Assembly: GCA_027924645.1 (NCBI GenBank)
Contig: BSBN01000888.1
Coordinates: forward strand, 17,992,501-18,056,500
Length of the DNA: 64,000 nucleotides
Origin: Cunninghamia lanceolata
Lineage: Eukaryota; Streptophyta; Pinopsida; Cupressales; Cupressaceae
Direction: 5' to 3'
Below the pieces are notes generated by a model. It searched no databases and was not told the DNA's origin. It saw only the letters and a program-made list of their open reading frames with translations. Positions 47,450 to 58,275 of the stretch are shown in pieces. Positions within the stretch are counted from its first letter, which is position 1. Each line of letters starts with the position of its first letter. A program made the translations under genes and the position numbers.

Positions 47450-49805
47450 CAAACGAGGGTATCATGGGTTTGTGGGAGCAACGTGTTCTCAGCATGATGC
47501 AGTTATTGGATGGCTTTGATGTAGCTATGTGGGCCTAATTAATGAGACTAGGTTTGTTTATAGTAGCTGATATGCCCATGATACGATTGCATCGGGCCAT
47601 GATGATGGCTATAGTAGAGTGGTGGCGACTCGAGACATGTTCCTTCATCCTGTTGATAGGTGAGATTACCATCACCCTAGAGGACATTTATTGGATCTTG
47701 AAGTTGCCTATTTACGGATCACGGGTGGTATATGATATGAGGAGAGGACAAGTGGCCTTGGATAGATCCTTTTCCCCAGGCTACCCAGAGTTGATGGTAG
47801 ATTGGTGAGTGATGAGCTATGAGGAGACATTGGCAATTGGGCTGGATCAGTTTAGTCTATTTCTTTGTGCACTGATCCGAGGTGTAGTGGTGCCAGATCA
47901 ATGTGCTTGGGGCTTTTGTATATGTTCGGGAGAGATGATAGAGGGGATAGTGTGAGATAAGACATTCTATGTATGGTGGCCATGTATGCTGGGATAGTTA
48001 TACCATGAGATGCACATCGTGGTATACCATTATGATTCAGCATTGTCAGTTGGGATCACACTGCTGCATATGTGGGCCTTTGAGCACATCATGATTACTA
48101 GACCATAGGGGGCATACTTCCAATGACTGTTTAAGGCATTTTTATTTTTATACCAGCAGCCCCTCCAATATTCTCATACAGAGCAATAGTGCTATTGGTG
48201 GCTTCTTGATGATCTGATTTGGATCACATGGCAGCCATATATTGGAGTACAGTCATGGCCTAACGACCATATCCACATGCCATATACATTTTCACAGCGT
48301 TATTTGATGGGATGAGGGGACCATACCATTGACATGTACATCCCCTCTTTGCTAGGACACGTTGAGATGTTAGATCACCACCAGCTATAGTGCCATAGGT
48401 GGCAATAGATGATTTTACAACTTTACATCTCCAATAGTGGGATTGGGATAGCAAAGTGGTGGACACGGGGACTACTCCTACATATGACCAGTGGTGGGAT
48501 ACATGGAGGTTGATTTGGTTGATGGATCTGATTGCCAAGCTAGGCATGATAGTGGAGTCAGGGGAGGAGGGAGATGTGGTTGAGGAGGAGCTAATTGTAG
48601 AGGAGATTGAGGGGGATGATGATGATGATGATGATGATGATCCTATTGGGATATTAGCAGTGACAATAGATGAGCAAGCTATGGTTTGTAGAGGACAGAG
48701 GCTAAGTGAGTAGTTACCCATGTGATAGTTGGGGAGAGGGTAGGGAGGATAGACATTGCTATTGTAGGTACCATAGTAGCTGGGTCTGAGTTAGGGATCA
48801 CCCCAACATTAGGGTCAGATGTTACCCCCACGAGGGTCACCATAGCAGCAGTAGCGACAATAGAGATAGGGACAATAGCCATTGGGTAGGGTCCAGACCT
48901 AGCAGCAGGCACAATAGGAGCAGGGACTGCAGAGACAGGGTAGAGAGAGGACTCGACAGTAGGCACAACAATAGGTGCATGGGGGACAGAGTGGACTAAT
49001 GCGACCTCCTCAGGCACCATTACAGTAGTAGGGATAGAAGGATTAGGATGAGACACCTGTGTCTGGGACCTTAGGTGCCGGGACTTCGATTATAGGGCCA
49101 AGTCCTATAGTAGGTGAGAGGGTTAGGCATTAGTACACTCATACTGATCTTGAGGAGGAGACAAATACACTCTGGGATCAAATTGCCAGTTTGGAGGACT
49201 CAGTGAGATAGCAGAGTTAAGAGCTTCAGCAGTTACAAGGGTTTAGGCCTTATTGGATGGGGTTAGTGGTCGAGACAGGGATCCTTAGATCCTTGTTTTA
49301 CAGGCTTAGATAGGGAACTTATATGGATAGCTATAGGCATAAGTGGGGCAGTTACAGCTAAGCAAGATTTAGAGAAGGTTGGGTGGTAGGCAATAGAGGT
49401 GAGGGCTCAGTAGGCTAAGGCGCAGGTGGGGAGTTTGTAGGTAGAGGTGAGCCATTTGGAAGAGATGATGTCAAGCACTGGCATTGGTTAGATATTTGCA
49501 CAATCATAGGCTCAGGTTACACGGATGCAAGGTTGGATTCAGCAACTATAGATTTAGCTGTTAGAATAGAGTAGACAGGCAGAGTATTACTATGGGACCT
49601 ATTTCTCTATAGTTCTCGAGGGTCAGTGGATACCTAGCTATAGTGTAAGGAGTGGATCGAGGATGTCTAGGTCACAAAGATCTAGGTCTATTCAATTAGT
49701 TCAGTAGCACATGGAACCCCCACTATTACAACCACAATAGCAGCAGTAGCCACAATGACATCTGGGGTCACCTACTGATTCTACTAGGGGATCATCAGCC
49801 CAGTG
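47450..49805 (+). pseudogene. Plant mobile domain (PMD) gene, antisense in the Tat element
   Basis: From about ATG 47464 the frame gives MGLWEQRVLSMMQLLDGFD, a TAA at 47536, then HRAMMMAIVEWWRLETCSF, ILLIGEITITLEDIYWIL and LPIYGSRVVYD. These are hallmarks of the plant mobile domain (aminotransferase-like, MAIN family): W-R-x-E-T-x-F and x-G-E-x-T-x-T-L-E-D. Further PMD text includes LLHMWAFEHI near 48070 and YIPSLLGHVEML near 48330, with stops between. After it come an acidic Asp run (48610-48640), a coiled-coil-like ASLEDS stretch near 49190 and a Gln-rich end near 49730. PMD proteins include host silencing factors, and PMD genes are often carried by plant transposons. It sits on the strand opposite to gag and pol. 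Dead: many stops, several at CAG-to-TAG positions. Confidence 0.7.
48617..48643 (+). repeat. (GAT)n microsatellite
   Basis: Nine GAT units encode the Asp run in the acidic linker of the mobile-domain gene. Confidence 0.95.
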
Positions 49806-50139
49806 TTGATGGTTTGATATGTTTTGATGTATCTGGGCCCTTAGAGGCATTTTTGTATCATGACTTTGAGCAATGTATTATTTTTTGGAGTGATATATCT
49901 GATGATTCTTATGGATGTTTATTATGATATTATGTACATGATGTTTATGATGATGTAGCCTATCTTTATGATATGCACATGATGATTATAGATATGTGAT
50001 GGATTGTGATGTGTTGTGTTTCTATGGTTTTATGCTTTTCATATGATACTTATGCATTATGTATGACATTATGATGATGTTTATGATGTACATGGATGAT
50101 TATGGATATGTTATGGATTATGTATGGATGTAAAATGGA
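49806..50139. other. ATGATG-rich low-complexity DNA
   Basis: Rich in TATGATG and TTATGGATG words, downstream of the mobile-domain gene. No gene seen. Confidence 0.6.
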
Positions 50140-50312
50140 TGTGAAATGGAAATATATGCTTGGATTAATAAACATATATTATGGATGCAATATGAATGAA
50201 AATGGAAATATATGCTCAGAGTAATAAACATATATTATGGATGTAATATGAATGAAAATAAAAATATGTGCTCAGATTAATAAACATATATTGTGGATGC
50301 AAAATGAATGTT
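50140..50312 (+). repeat. 56 bp tandem repeat, three units
   Basis: AATATATGCT (or AATATGTGCT) recurs at 50151, 50207 and 50263. Each copy is followed by AGATTAATAAACATATATT and a TATGGATGCAATATGAATGA-like segment. Confidence 0.85.
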
Positions 50313-50592
50313 TTCAGATTACACTTGTGTGAGAGTTTGATTAACTCTTGTATGTAGTATGACTTTTCTATGCTTAGTTCTTTAATTGTTTTGTTTTTGT
50401 GTCAAGCAATAGAAATTGTGAGATGATGTGTTCTCCAAAAGTCCTAATGAAGATGCAATGGTTAAATTATGTAATGATAATGCAAATGATGAATGAAACA
50501 ATGCAGTGATTATTGAGATGTTCAAGTCATGATATGTTTTATGCGCATTAACCCTGGGTGATGGGGCTAGATGATGGGGGATAGGTTGGTGA

Positions 50593-50675
50593 GGGGAATG
50601 GTTAGGATAGGTTTTTCATGGGGAATGGTAAGGATAGGTTTGGATGGGGAATGGTCAGGATAGGTTTGGGATGGG
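50593..50675 (+). repeat. 26-27 bp tandem repeat, three units
   Basis: GGGGAATGGTTAGGATAGGT and variants start at about 50593, 50620 and 50646. Confidence 0.8.
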
Positions 50676-52290
50676 CTTGGGGGGTTTGGAAAGGGGATTA
50701 TTAGGGTGGTTTTAGGAATCACTAAGTCACTAAACACCACATCATTAAGGGGAAAATTAGGGTTGGGATGGTTTAGGTTTTGTAGAATAGATTGATGGGG
50801 GGAGGGGGAGGGTATGTCATATGGGAGGGGATTAGAGTGAATGGATTAGATGAGGAGAGTGTAGATCAAAATTCTAAGTCCAGATAATATGGTTGGATGG
50901 GTAGTGATAGAAAAGAAGATGATATGAGCTAGGTATAGTACTTGCATGACATTATTGAGAGCATTTCTAGGTTTATTATAGCAAAGCAAGATACTTTTCA
51001 TGAAGGTATGATACGACCTAGGTGATGATGTTTATCCCACATTTTCATGGACTAGACACACAAACAATACATTGATTTCATCCATACCCTAGGTAGTATA
51101 ACCTTCCCTAGATGAGGGAAGGGGACTCATAACATAAGTTCTCATAGTACATAGAAGGTATGATTACCTTGATATGCAAATGGGAAGCAGTATGCTAGAA
51201 CCAACCCTATCTTCAAGATATGAATACTATTCTTAGAGTGATGAAATCAACCCACAAGCACAGGATATAGAAACAATGACCATGCCTAGTCTAGGTCTTA
51301 CCCGCCAAATACCATGATATAATGGGATCAAGGTAGCTTTGGAAATGACCTAGAATAAGACAAGGGATAAAAATCAATAATCAAAAGACCAACAAATGAT
51401 GCAAACAACCATTGTATTATCTTACCAAGATCGGTGTTGATGTGATTATGGATTATGTTCACTGTAGGAACAATATATCCTAGGATGCGAATCAGTTGGA
51501 TATTGTTGTATAAATTTTGAATGTTGGGCAAAAGGGATAGTCAGGCCATGTGTGATGATTATAGTTGGTGTGTTGATTGATGATTTTTGTGTGAGATGTG
51601 TTGTTGTTTGGAGTGTGCTTAGTGTGTGTATTGTTTGGTGAATTAGTAATATCAAGAGATAGGGACCATCCAAATGGGTTGGATGGGTGCATCTTATGTA
51701 CCTAAGTACAAGATACTTCCTTCATATTCTAGACTGCCTACATACCCTGTGTCCATGGGATCAAGGCATCTTAAGATGCGGGTGAGATGAGTATGTAGGT
51801 CTAGTTTGACTTGGTGATGTGGGAATGGTTTGGGATGGATGAGATGATGTTGAAGATGATGTGTAGGGTGGTGATGTGAGAATGTTTTTATATTTTTCTT
51901 GCTTTGTATAATGTTTTTGGTGTTTTTGGATTTTGTATTGTTTTTTGATTTTTTTGGATTTTAGTTGTACAAGAGAAGCATACAAGGATCCTCCTTCTAT
52001 GAATTAGCTTGGATGGGATGATGTGGGGTGGATGATTGATGTTTTAGAATTCCAAGCCATGGAATGTGCACAATGTGAAATGTTGTCATGGAAAGAGGAC
52101 TTATTAGATGGTGGAATCGGCTGCTACACATGGCACCTGAGGTAGGTTTTCACCATGGTACTTATCCAAGGTGTCACCAAAGTGATTTTCACCATTGGAC
52201 AACTTTATTTACTCGATTTTTTTTATTTTTAAATTTTTTTGGTTTTTTTCTATTTTTCTATTTTTTTGTATTTTTAATTTGGGATAATTG
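50676..52290. other. 3' non-coding region of the Tat element
   Basis: G-rich, then TG-rich and T-rich low-complexity DNA between the antisense gene and the end of integrase. No domain found on either strand. Poly-T stretches at 52200-52270. Confidence 0.5.
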
Positions 52291-53330
52291 ATGAGTTATG
52301 CATAGAACCTCTTCAAATGCAGAATAGAGGTTTCCTCTCAAGTGTTGCAAGTTGATATGCCCCTGACCCATAGCTGGCTATAATAACATATGGTCCCAAC
52401 AAATTGGGCTTGAATTTTCGCTTTTTATTGTGCTCCTGCAATTTTTTTTTATTTTCCATGAGGACAAGGTCACCTACTTCAAACTTGTGGTTCTTAATTT
52501 TCTTATTATAGCTCCTTCATAGGTTATTTTTGTATGCCTAAAGATGGTTGAGAGCATCCAAGCATTTCTCATCCAATAATTCTAACTCATGCAACGTTGT
52601 AAACGATAGTCTTCATCAATGATCATATTCTATAAAGAAACCCTGAGTGATGGGAGCTCGACCTCAATAGGTATGATGGATTCAGAACCAAATACTAGAG
52701 AATATGGTATGGCTCCTATAGGTGTGTGGATACTAGCATGATAGGACCATAGGGTAGGGTTGAGTTGGAAGTGCCAATCACAACTAGCTTCATTAACCAT
52801 CTTCTTCTGAATGCAGAAGATGGTTTTGTTAGAGGCTTCATCTTGACTATTACCTTGGGGGTAGTATAAGGTAGAGAAGTGGTGTTGGATCTAGAATTTC
52901 TCACACAAAGTGTGAACTTCCTAGTTTTTGAATGGTTTCCTGTTATCTCTGATGATGGAATGGGGAATGTCATAACGACATATTATGTAATGGAGAATGA
53001 ATTTGGCTATTTGGATACCTATCATGAAAGTGAGTGGAATTGCTTCAACCCACTTGGTAAAGTATTTGATGGTGGTGATAATGAACTTATGACCATTGGA
53101 TGATGGAGGGTGCATCTTACCTAAAAGGTCAAGTCCCCATTGTGGACAAGGACATGGAGTTGTTATTGGATGAAACTCTTGTGATGGTGCATGGATGAGC
53201 TCCCCATGTTGCTAACATGGAAAACATTTCTTCATGAACCTGTAAGCATCTCGCTCCATGGTCGACCAGTAGTATCCCGTTCTTAAGATCTTCATGGCTA
53301 GGGTAGGTCCACTAGAGTGTGCCCACAAAT
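52291..53330 (-). pseudogene. Tat element integrase
   Basis: Read leftward. The zinc-binding region has ILRTGYYWSTMERDAYRFM and KKCFPC, then HGELIHAPSQEFHPI (53290-53150). The core has QWGLDLLGKMHPPSSNGHKF and TTIKYFTKWVEAIPL with the first acidic residue, then IIRDNRKPFKN with the second. After a stop it reads FSTLYYPQGNSQDEASNKTI with the catalytic Glu. The D-N-G turn after the second Asp is D-N-R. A C-terminal part with YSLVFGSESIIPIEVELPS follows near 52670. Stops interrupt it. Confidence 0.85.
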
Positions 53331-54100
53331 GCCTTCATGTACCTCTTGTAAGGCCACCTCAATGTCTCTAGAGTCAAGACATCGTAAAAGCGTACCATCA
53401 AGGCTCCTTTTTTAGAGGGTGTCTCCTAGAAGGGTGAAGTGGGAGGCTCAATGGATGAAGCTTTTATGTTGTGATGATGATAGGTTGGGTGGTATGATCT
53501 TGTCATAAAGGTACATCCAAGTCTCTTGATACCAGGGAGATAGAGGACAAACAATGTGACACACAAGTTATAATTGTGGGAGATCATAAGCTAGGATTGG
53601 GAGTTCTTTGATCAGAAACTCACATTTCTTGCTATCTTTCTTCATATCCACCAAAGATCATATCGTGGCCATGGCATTTGTTGCTTTGTTATTCAACCTT
53701 GGGATCTGTTAAAAATGGATATCATGGAGGTATTCTTTAAAGTCATCAACCATTCTTTTATAGGGCAAGATCTTGTCATCCTTAGTCTTGTATTCATTAT
53801 TCACTTGTCGAATGACCAATTGGGAATCTCCATAGATAGTCAACTTCTGGATCTTCCACTAGATCATCATCCAGAGTCCTGTGATGAGGGCATCATATCC
53901 TATTGCATTTTTTGTACATGGAAATGTGACCTTGTATGATTTTGGGATGGTGTCTCCTTGAGAAGTAACAAACAAAATGCCTGCCCCTGAGCCTCAATGT
54001 GTGTAAGACCCATCAAAGTACATTTTCTGTGATTCTTTTGTTGGTTCCACTATCAATATAGATTCATCTGGAAACTCTACAAGTAGTGGTTGTTCTATTA
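53331..54100 (-). pseudogene. Tat element RNase H
   Basis: Read leftward from about 54015: MYFDGSYTH, then a stop, GSGAGILFVTSQGDTIPKSY, VTFPCTKNAIGYDALITGLW, KLTIYGDSQLVIRQVNNEYK and then IPRLNNKATNAMATI. The D-G-S and Y-D-A-L (normally Y-E-A-L) regions mark the catalytic Asp and Glu positions, with the Glu changed to Asp. G-D-S-Q-L-V holds the next catalytic Asp. Stop codons scattered. Confidence 0.8.
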
Positions 54101-54399
54101 GGATTGGTGCATCAGCTAATTGATCAGAAATTACCTATCCTTTAAGGGATTTCCTCTCTGTGTATTCAATATCAAACTCACTTAGGATCATTACCCATTT
54201 ATCCATTCTTCCTATAATAGTTGCTCTAGTCAGCAAATACTTTAGCAGATCAATCTTAGCAATGAGCTTAGTCTTGTGATTAAACATGTAGTGTCTCAAC
54301 TTTTGTGAAGTGAAGATGATAGCTAGGAATGCTCATTCAATTGGACTATAATTTAGATCATAGGACACCAAGGTATGACTAATATAATATATGGCTCTT

Positions 54400-55450
54400 T
54401 CTTTTCCTTGTTCATCGTGTTGTGTCAATAAGGCCCATATAGCTGTTTCTATTGTTGAAATATACAAAGGAGGATTTCTCCTTGTTTTGGTGGAATAAGG
54501 ACAGGTGGGTTAATGAGGTATTCTTTTAGCTACTCAAAAGCATTCTAACACTGATTATCCCACATAAAATCTATGTTCTTGCAGAGAAGATGTTGGAACA
54601 ACTGGCATTTATCAGCAAGCTGCGCTATAAACCCTCAAATGAATTGAAGCTTTCCCTATAGACTTTGCAACTATTTAAGTGTCTTTGGTGGAGGCATCTC
54701 CATTATAGCTTTGACATTGGCAGGGTCTACTTTGATTCCTCTTCTCAACACTATGTATCTTAGAAGTTTCCTGAAAGTGACCTCGAAGACACATTTCTTT
54801 GGATTCAACCGCACATTGTACTGTTCTAGTGTATCAAAGATCTTGGCCAACACGTTTAAGTATTCTTCTCAAGTTTTATATTTTCCTAATAGATCATCTA
54901 CATAGTCTTCCATTATGCTATGGAAAAGATCATGGAATATGACCATCATTTCCTATTGATATGTGGCACCTACATTCTTCAAGCCGAAAGGCATCATGAC
55001 CCAACAGTATATCTCCCATTGGCATATGAAGGATGTTTTATGTTGGTCTTCCTCTGTGATCCTGATTTGATTGAACCCTGAGAAATCATCCATCAGAGAC
55101 AACATCTCATGACCTGTTGTGAGATCCACTGTGATGTCGATGTTTGGTAGTAGAAAGTCATCCTTAGGGCAAGCTTTATTAAGATCTCTAAAATCTATGC
55201 AGCATTAGATGCCCCCAGTGACTTTGGCTACATGTATAATTTTGGATACCCACTCAGGGTAGTGTATTAGATAGATAAACCCCACATCTAGGAATTTCTT
55301 AATCTCTACTTTGACAAGAAGTGCAATTTGAGGATTCATCTTTCTTAGATTTTGTTTCACTGGTTTCACATCAAGACATACTGCAACATGATGAACAACT
55401 AGGGGAGGATCTAGTCTCGACACGTCAACATAGGTCGATGCAAAATTATG
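54400..55450 (-). pseudogene. Tat element reverse transcriptase
   Basis: Read leftward from 55423: LDPPLVVHHVAVCLDVKPVK, NPQIALLVKVEIKKFLDVGF, YPEWVSKIIHVAKVTGG, then after a stop CCIDFRDLNKACPKDDFLLP, MSLMDDFSGFNQIRITEED-like text, WVMMPFGLKNVGATYQ and the active site MEDYVDDLLGK with Y-V-D-D intact. Then come NVRLNPKKCVFEVTFRKLL and GIKVDPANVKAIMEMPPPK. This is full RT order with frequent stops. Confidence 0.9.
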
Positions 55451-55914
55451 ATTTCTTTGTTTGAAAAAGGATAAGAAATTCTCCTATTCCTTTGCTATAA
55501 GGCATTCTTCTCTGAATATGATTTTTAGTGCTTCTTATGTCCCAAGATTCATTTCTTATGATGCTTCCACTAGGATTGGTGATCTCTTTGGATATAGCTC
55601 AGCCACCTTGGGAAGACCCATGCTCTCATCTCCTAGTGCCTCATGGAGGTTTTCATTAGGTGATACATCCTTTATTTTGATATTTTCCTCACCTGAAAGT
55701 GTTACAGAGTGGTTTTTAGTAGGGGGTGTTATTTTGACTTTTATGTTTTTGTGACTAAGAGCATGGGTAGTTTCTTTGAAGTAAGCAGATGTGCTCAGTT
55801 ACATGATGTATCTAACTTTGTGGTCTCAAAGGGGAAATGATCTCTGACCCCCATCATCTCAGCTATTACTTCATCATTCTATGCAACATCAAGGATGGGA
55901 GGTCCTTGTTGGTC
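55451..55914 (-). other. Linker between G-patch and RT
   Basis: Minus-strand fragments with stops and no domain I recognise. In the same polyprotein, by position. Confidence 0.4.
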
Positions 55915-56290
55915 CTAATCTATAAGTTGGGGGTAAACAAGAGGTAAGTCACGAGAGGTGGATATAGTGGTGGTTAGGGTATAGATGGTGTATACATAGG
56001 ATTCAAAGAATTTGGAAAAATCACTAAAGTAGTCTTTATGGTCTACTTCATTGATGTTATCAACTGTATGGTAGACCTTAGCAACCTCACCTAAGATACA
56101 TTCATCATTAGCAAGGATGGATTCTTGATTCCCATACCCTAATGCATGAAGACACGGGTTTCTTGTTTCTTGAATTGGCTCCACAATCCCTTGCTCATGA
56201 AGGCCTATACCACCTTGTCCTCTATAACCCATATACTTGACAATCTTTAGACCCTTTCCATAGATTTCCACCGGGATAGTAGGGGCTTCT
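55915..56290 (-). pseudogene. G-patch domain in the Tat polyprotein
   Basis: IPVEIYGKGLKIVKYMGYRG is followed by QGGIGLHEQGIVEPIQ. The spacing of Gly and hydrophobic residues (K-x-x-x-x-M-G-Y-x-G-x-G-G-I-G) is that of a G-patch, an RNA-binding and helicase-contacting motif also found after protease in some retroviruses. After it an acidic segment (HKDYFSDFSKFFESY) runs to a TAG at 55917. The stretch is open for 118 codons, longer than most of its neighbours. It lies between protease and RT. Confidence 0.7.
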
Positions 56291-56639
56291 CATTCTGCTT
56301 CTTCTTCTTTGTATAACCACGAGGATATAAATTTTAGAACATCCTAGTCAAGCAAGTGCCTGTTCTCAGAGGTGGGTGATGATTTGCATTTGATGGTTAC
56401 CATGGAGACTTCTTCTCTAGGAGCACCAAAAGTCTTAGGAGTGGAAAATAGACCTACAAAAAAGGCACTATGTAGGTCATATTCACCACACCCCATGTCA
56501 CTTAGCTTGATCTTGACTTTAGGTGGTGGGGATGTCTGTAATGTAGTGGCAATATTGGAGGGATCAATATATGAGGCAGAGGAAGTAGAATTAGCGTATA
56601 AGGCAAATTTCTTAGTGACATTGTTATATGGGTAGAAGG

Positions 56640-57030
56640 TGATGTCTTATCCTTCTAAAAATTTGCAATATTGGAATGGACAAGGATCAACATTGATAGT
56701 AACTTATATGCTATTATGGGGGAATTTCAAGCATTGGTGGAATGTGGAAGGGACATCTTGCATGACATGGATGCATGGTTGACAGAGGAGAATATTATAA
56801 GGAAGGTCAAGATCAAGCACCTAACACTTGGTTTCCAAGATCTTCTGCCCCACTTGGATAGAGAGTTTGATGGTGCCTTCAGACAGTCTCTCGGTATCAT
56901 CAGTCTCCACAACTACATTCGATTATCCTAAATGTTTTAACAATTTTAGAGTGCACGGGTTTAGCTTAGAACCACCATCTACTAAGACTCTTTTTATGAT
57001 GTGTTTTTGGATGCGGACTTCAATTATAGG
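56640..57030 (-). pseudogene. Tat element protease (D-G-G type)
   Basis: Read leftward from about 57010: HIIKRVLVDGGSKLNPCTLK, then LLKHLG and, after a stop, VETDDTERLSEGTIKLSIQV, a YNILL stretch near 56760 and HVMQDVPSTFHQCLKFPHNS. VDGGS is the retropepsin active site in its D-G-G form. The late LPYNILL(G)xPW-I-H block is the psi-loop region. Many plant Tat-type proteases have this form. A frame with TAA and TAG stops. Confidence 0.75.
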
Positions 57031-58202
57031 TCATTTGAGGCAGGAAGATCCTTTTTAGGGAAGGTGAGATGGTGTGGTGAGGTGATGTGGCACACCATTG
57101 CTTGGAATTGATCCATATTCAACTTGGTGGGGATATGGGTTTCTATTAAGGCTTTGTTGAGGATTTCTTTGTGAAGGGGAGATGTACGGATCAACTCAAG
57201 GATGGAGATTTGTGTGGGGGTTGTGCCTAGATGATCTAGGAGGTTGTATTTGTGGGAAGATGGTAGATTGGTAGATGTAGATGTGGAGGGTTGTTGTTGG
57301 TGGGTGCCCCATGGATAGATACACAGCTGCGGTGAGTAGTGATGGGACAATTTAGGGTCTTGGCTTGAATGGTGATGGTGTTGATGCAATTGGAAGAATC
57401 TTCTATTCGACCCACGACAGAGTCAAAAAAAGTAGAGGTGGTACAATGTTGAAGGTTTGGTTGGATGAGGATGCTTTTCCTTTGTTGTGATCAGGTAGAG
57501 GATCCTTGTAAGCTCCTAGGTTAGCATTTGGTGATTTTTTAGGCACTTCCTCAATGGTAATGTCTTCCCTATCAATGAGATCTTGCACGTAGTGCTCTAG
57601 CCTCATGCATTTTGATGTTTTGTGTCCTTTCATGTGATCATACTCACAAAAGATATTTTAATCAAACCAAGAGGGTTTGAATTGATTCTAATCATAAGGT
57701 CTAATAGGGGGTAAGATGATCAAATTTGCCTTCACAAGGTTGTTCAAAAAAATTTCAATAGGCTGCCCTGAGGGTGTGAATTTTATCTTGGGGTTATTAT
57801 TTTGTTTAGGTGGTCCCTTGGGGACATTGACATTGTTTGTGGTGGATGTGTTTGGTAGAATTTCATTTTACACATGTTGAATGACCTTTACATTGGTGAT
57901 GCCATCGTTGAGAGTGTTTTTATTCTTTCCCCAAAAGCGAGGTTTGTCGCTTGAAGGTGCATTGGTGTTTGTGTTGTTGCTAACCTTGTTGCTATGATTG
58001 TTGACTTTGTTATTGTTAATGTAAAGTTTAATGGAGCCTTTAGCAATGAGGGCTCTTTCAATGGTGGTTCCCTTATCTATGACCTCTTCAAAGGTAGATG
58101 CACATCGTATTTGTAGATGGAACTCCATTTCGTGACTTAGGTTGGAGACAAACATGGTAATTCAAGTTGTTTCTCTGGGATAGGCCATGGGAGCTTGCTT
58201 TC
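57031..58202 (-). pseudogene. Tat element gag C-terminal part
   Basis: Read leftward from 58202: QAPMAYPRETT, a stop, then TMFVSNLSHEMEFHLQIRC, ASTFEEVIDKGTTIERALIA, KGSIKLYINNN, an Asn-rich linker, then a knuckle-like CEYDHMKGHKTSKC near 57640 followed by MRLEHYVQDLIDREDI. A His/Gln/Ser-rich stretch follows at 57389-57100. The N-terminal capsid part is absent because the sequence changes abruptly at 58203. Confidence 0.7.
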
Positions 58203-58275
58203 TGTCATGCCCACATTTCCCATGTAGTGATGACACACAAAACACATGTCATGTCCACATTCCCCATGTGGTCAT
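58203..58275 (+). mobile_element. Probable LTR end inserted in the Tat gag
   Basis: TGTCATGCCCACATTTCCCA begins exactly where gag homology stops. A second version, TGTCATGTCCACATTCCCCA, starts at 58246, and each is closed by (T)GATGACA or TCATGACA, so the two copies are also inverted repeats. The five bases CTTTC before 58203 would be one target duplication; the partner is not in the window. It may be the outer end of the LTR of the minus-strand chromovirus at 63200-64000, which would make that LTR about 5 kb long, or belong to a separate element. Confidence 0.45.

Larger units (their letters stand above)
46300..58202 (-). mobile_element. Tat-lineage Ty3/gypsy retrotransposon with antisense gene, 5' end cut off
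   Basis: Minus-strand order from the right is gag C-terminal part, protease, G-patch domain, RT, RNase H and integrase. A 5-6 kb 3' region follows, which carries a plant-mobile-domain gene on the opposite strand, then a polypurine tract and an LTR start at 46348. Extra antisense genes between integrase and the 3' LTR are a known trait of the plant Tat lineage. Gag is cut at 58202, where another LTR-like sequence begins, so the 5' LTR and N-terminal gag are missing from the window. All domains carry stops. Confidence 0.75.

Noticed and set aside
48260..49056. Minus-strand Ser- and Pro/Val-rich open frames
   Set aside because: Opposite-strand shadows of the acidic and low-complexity parts of the mobile-domain gene.
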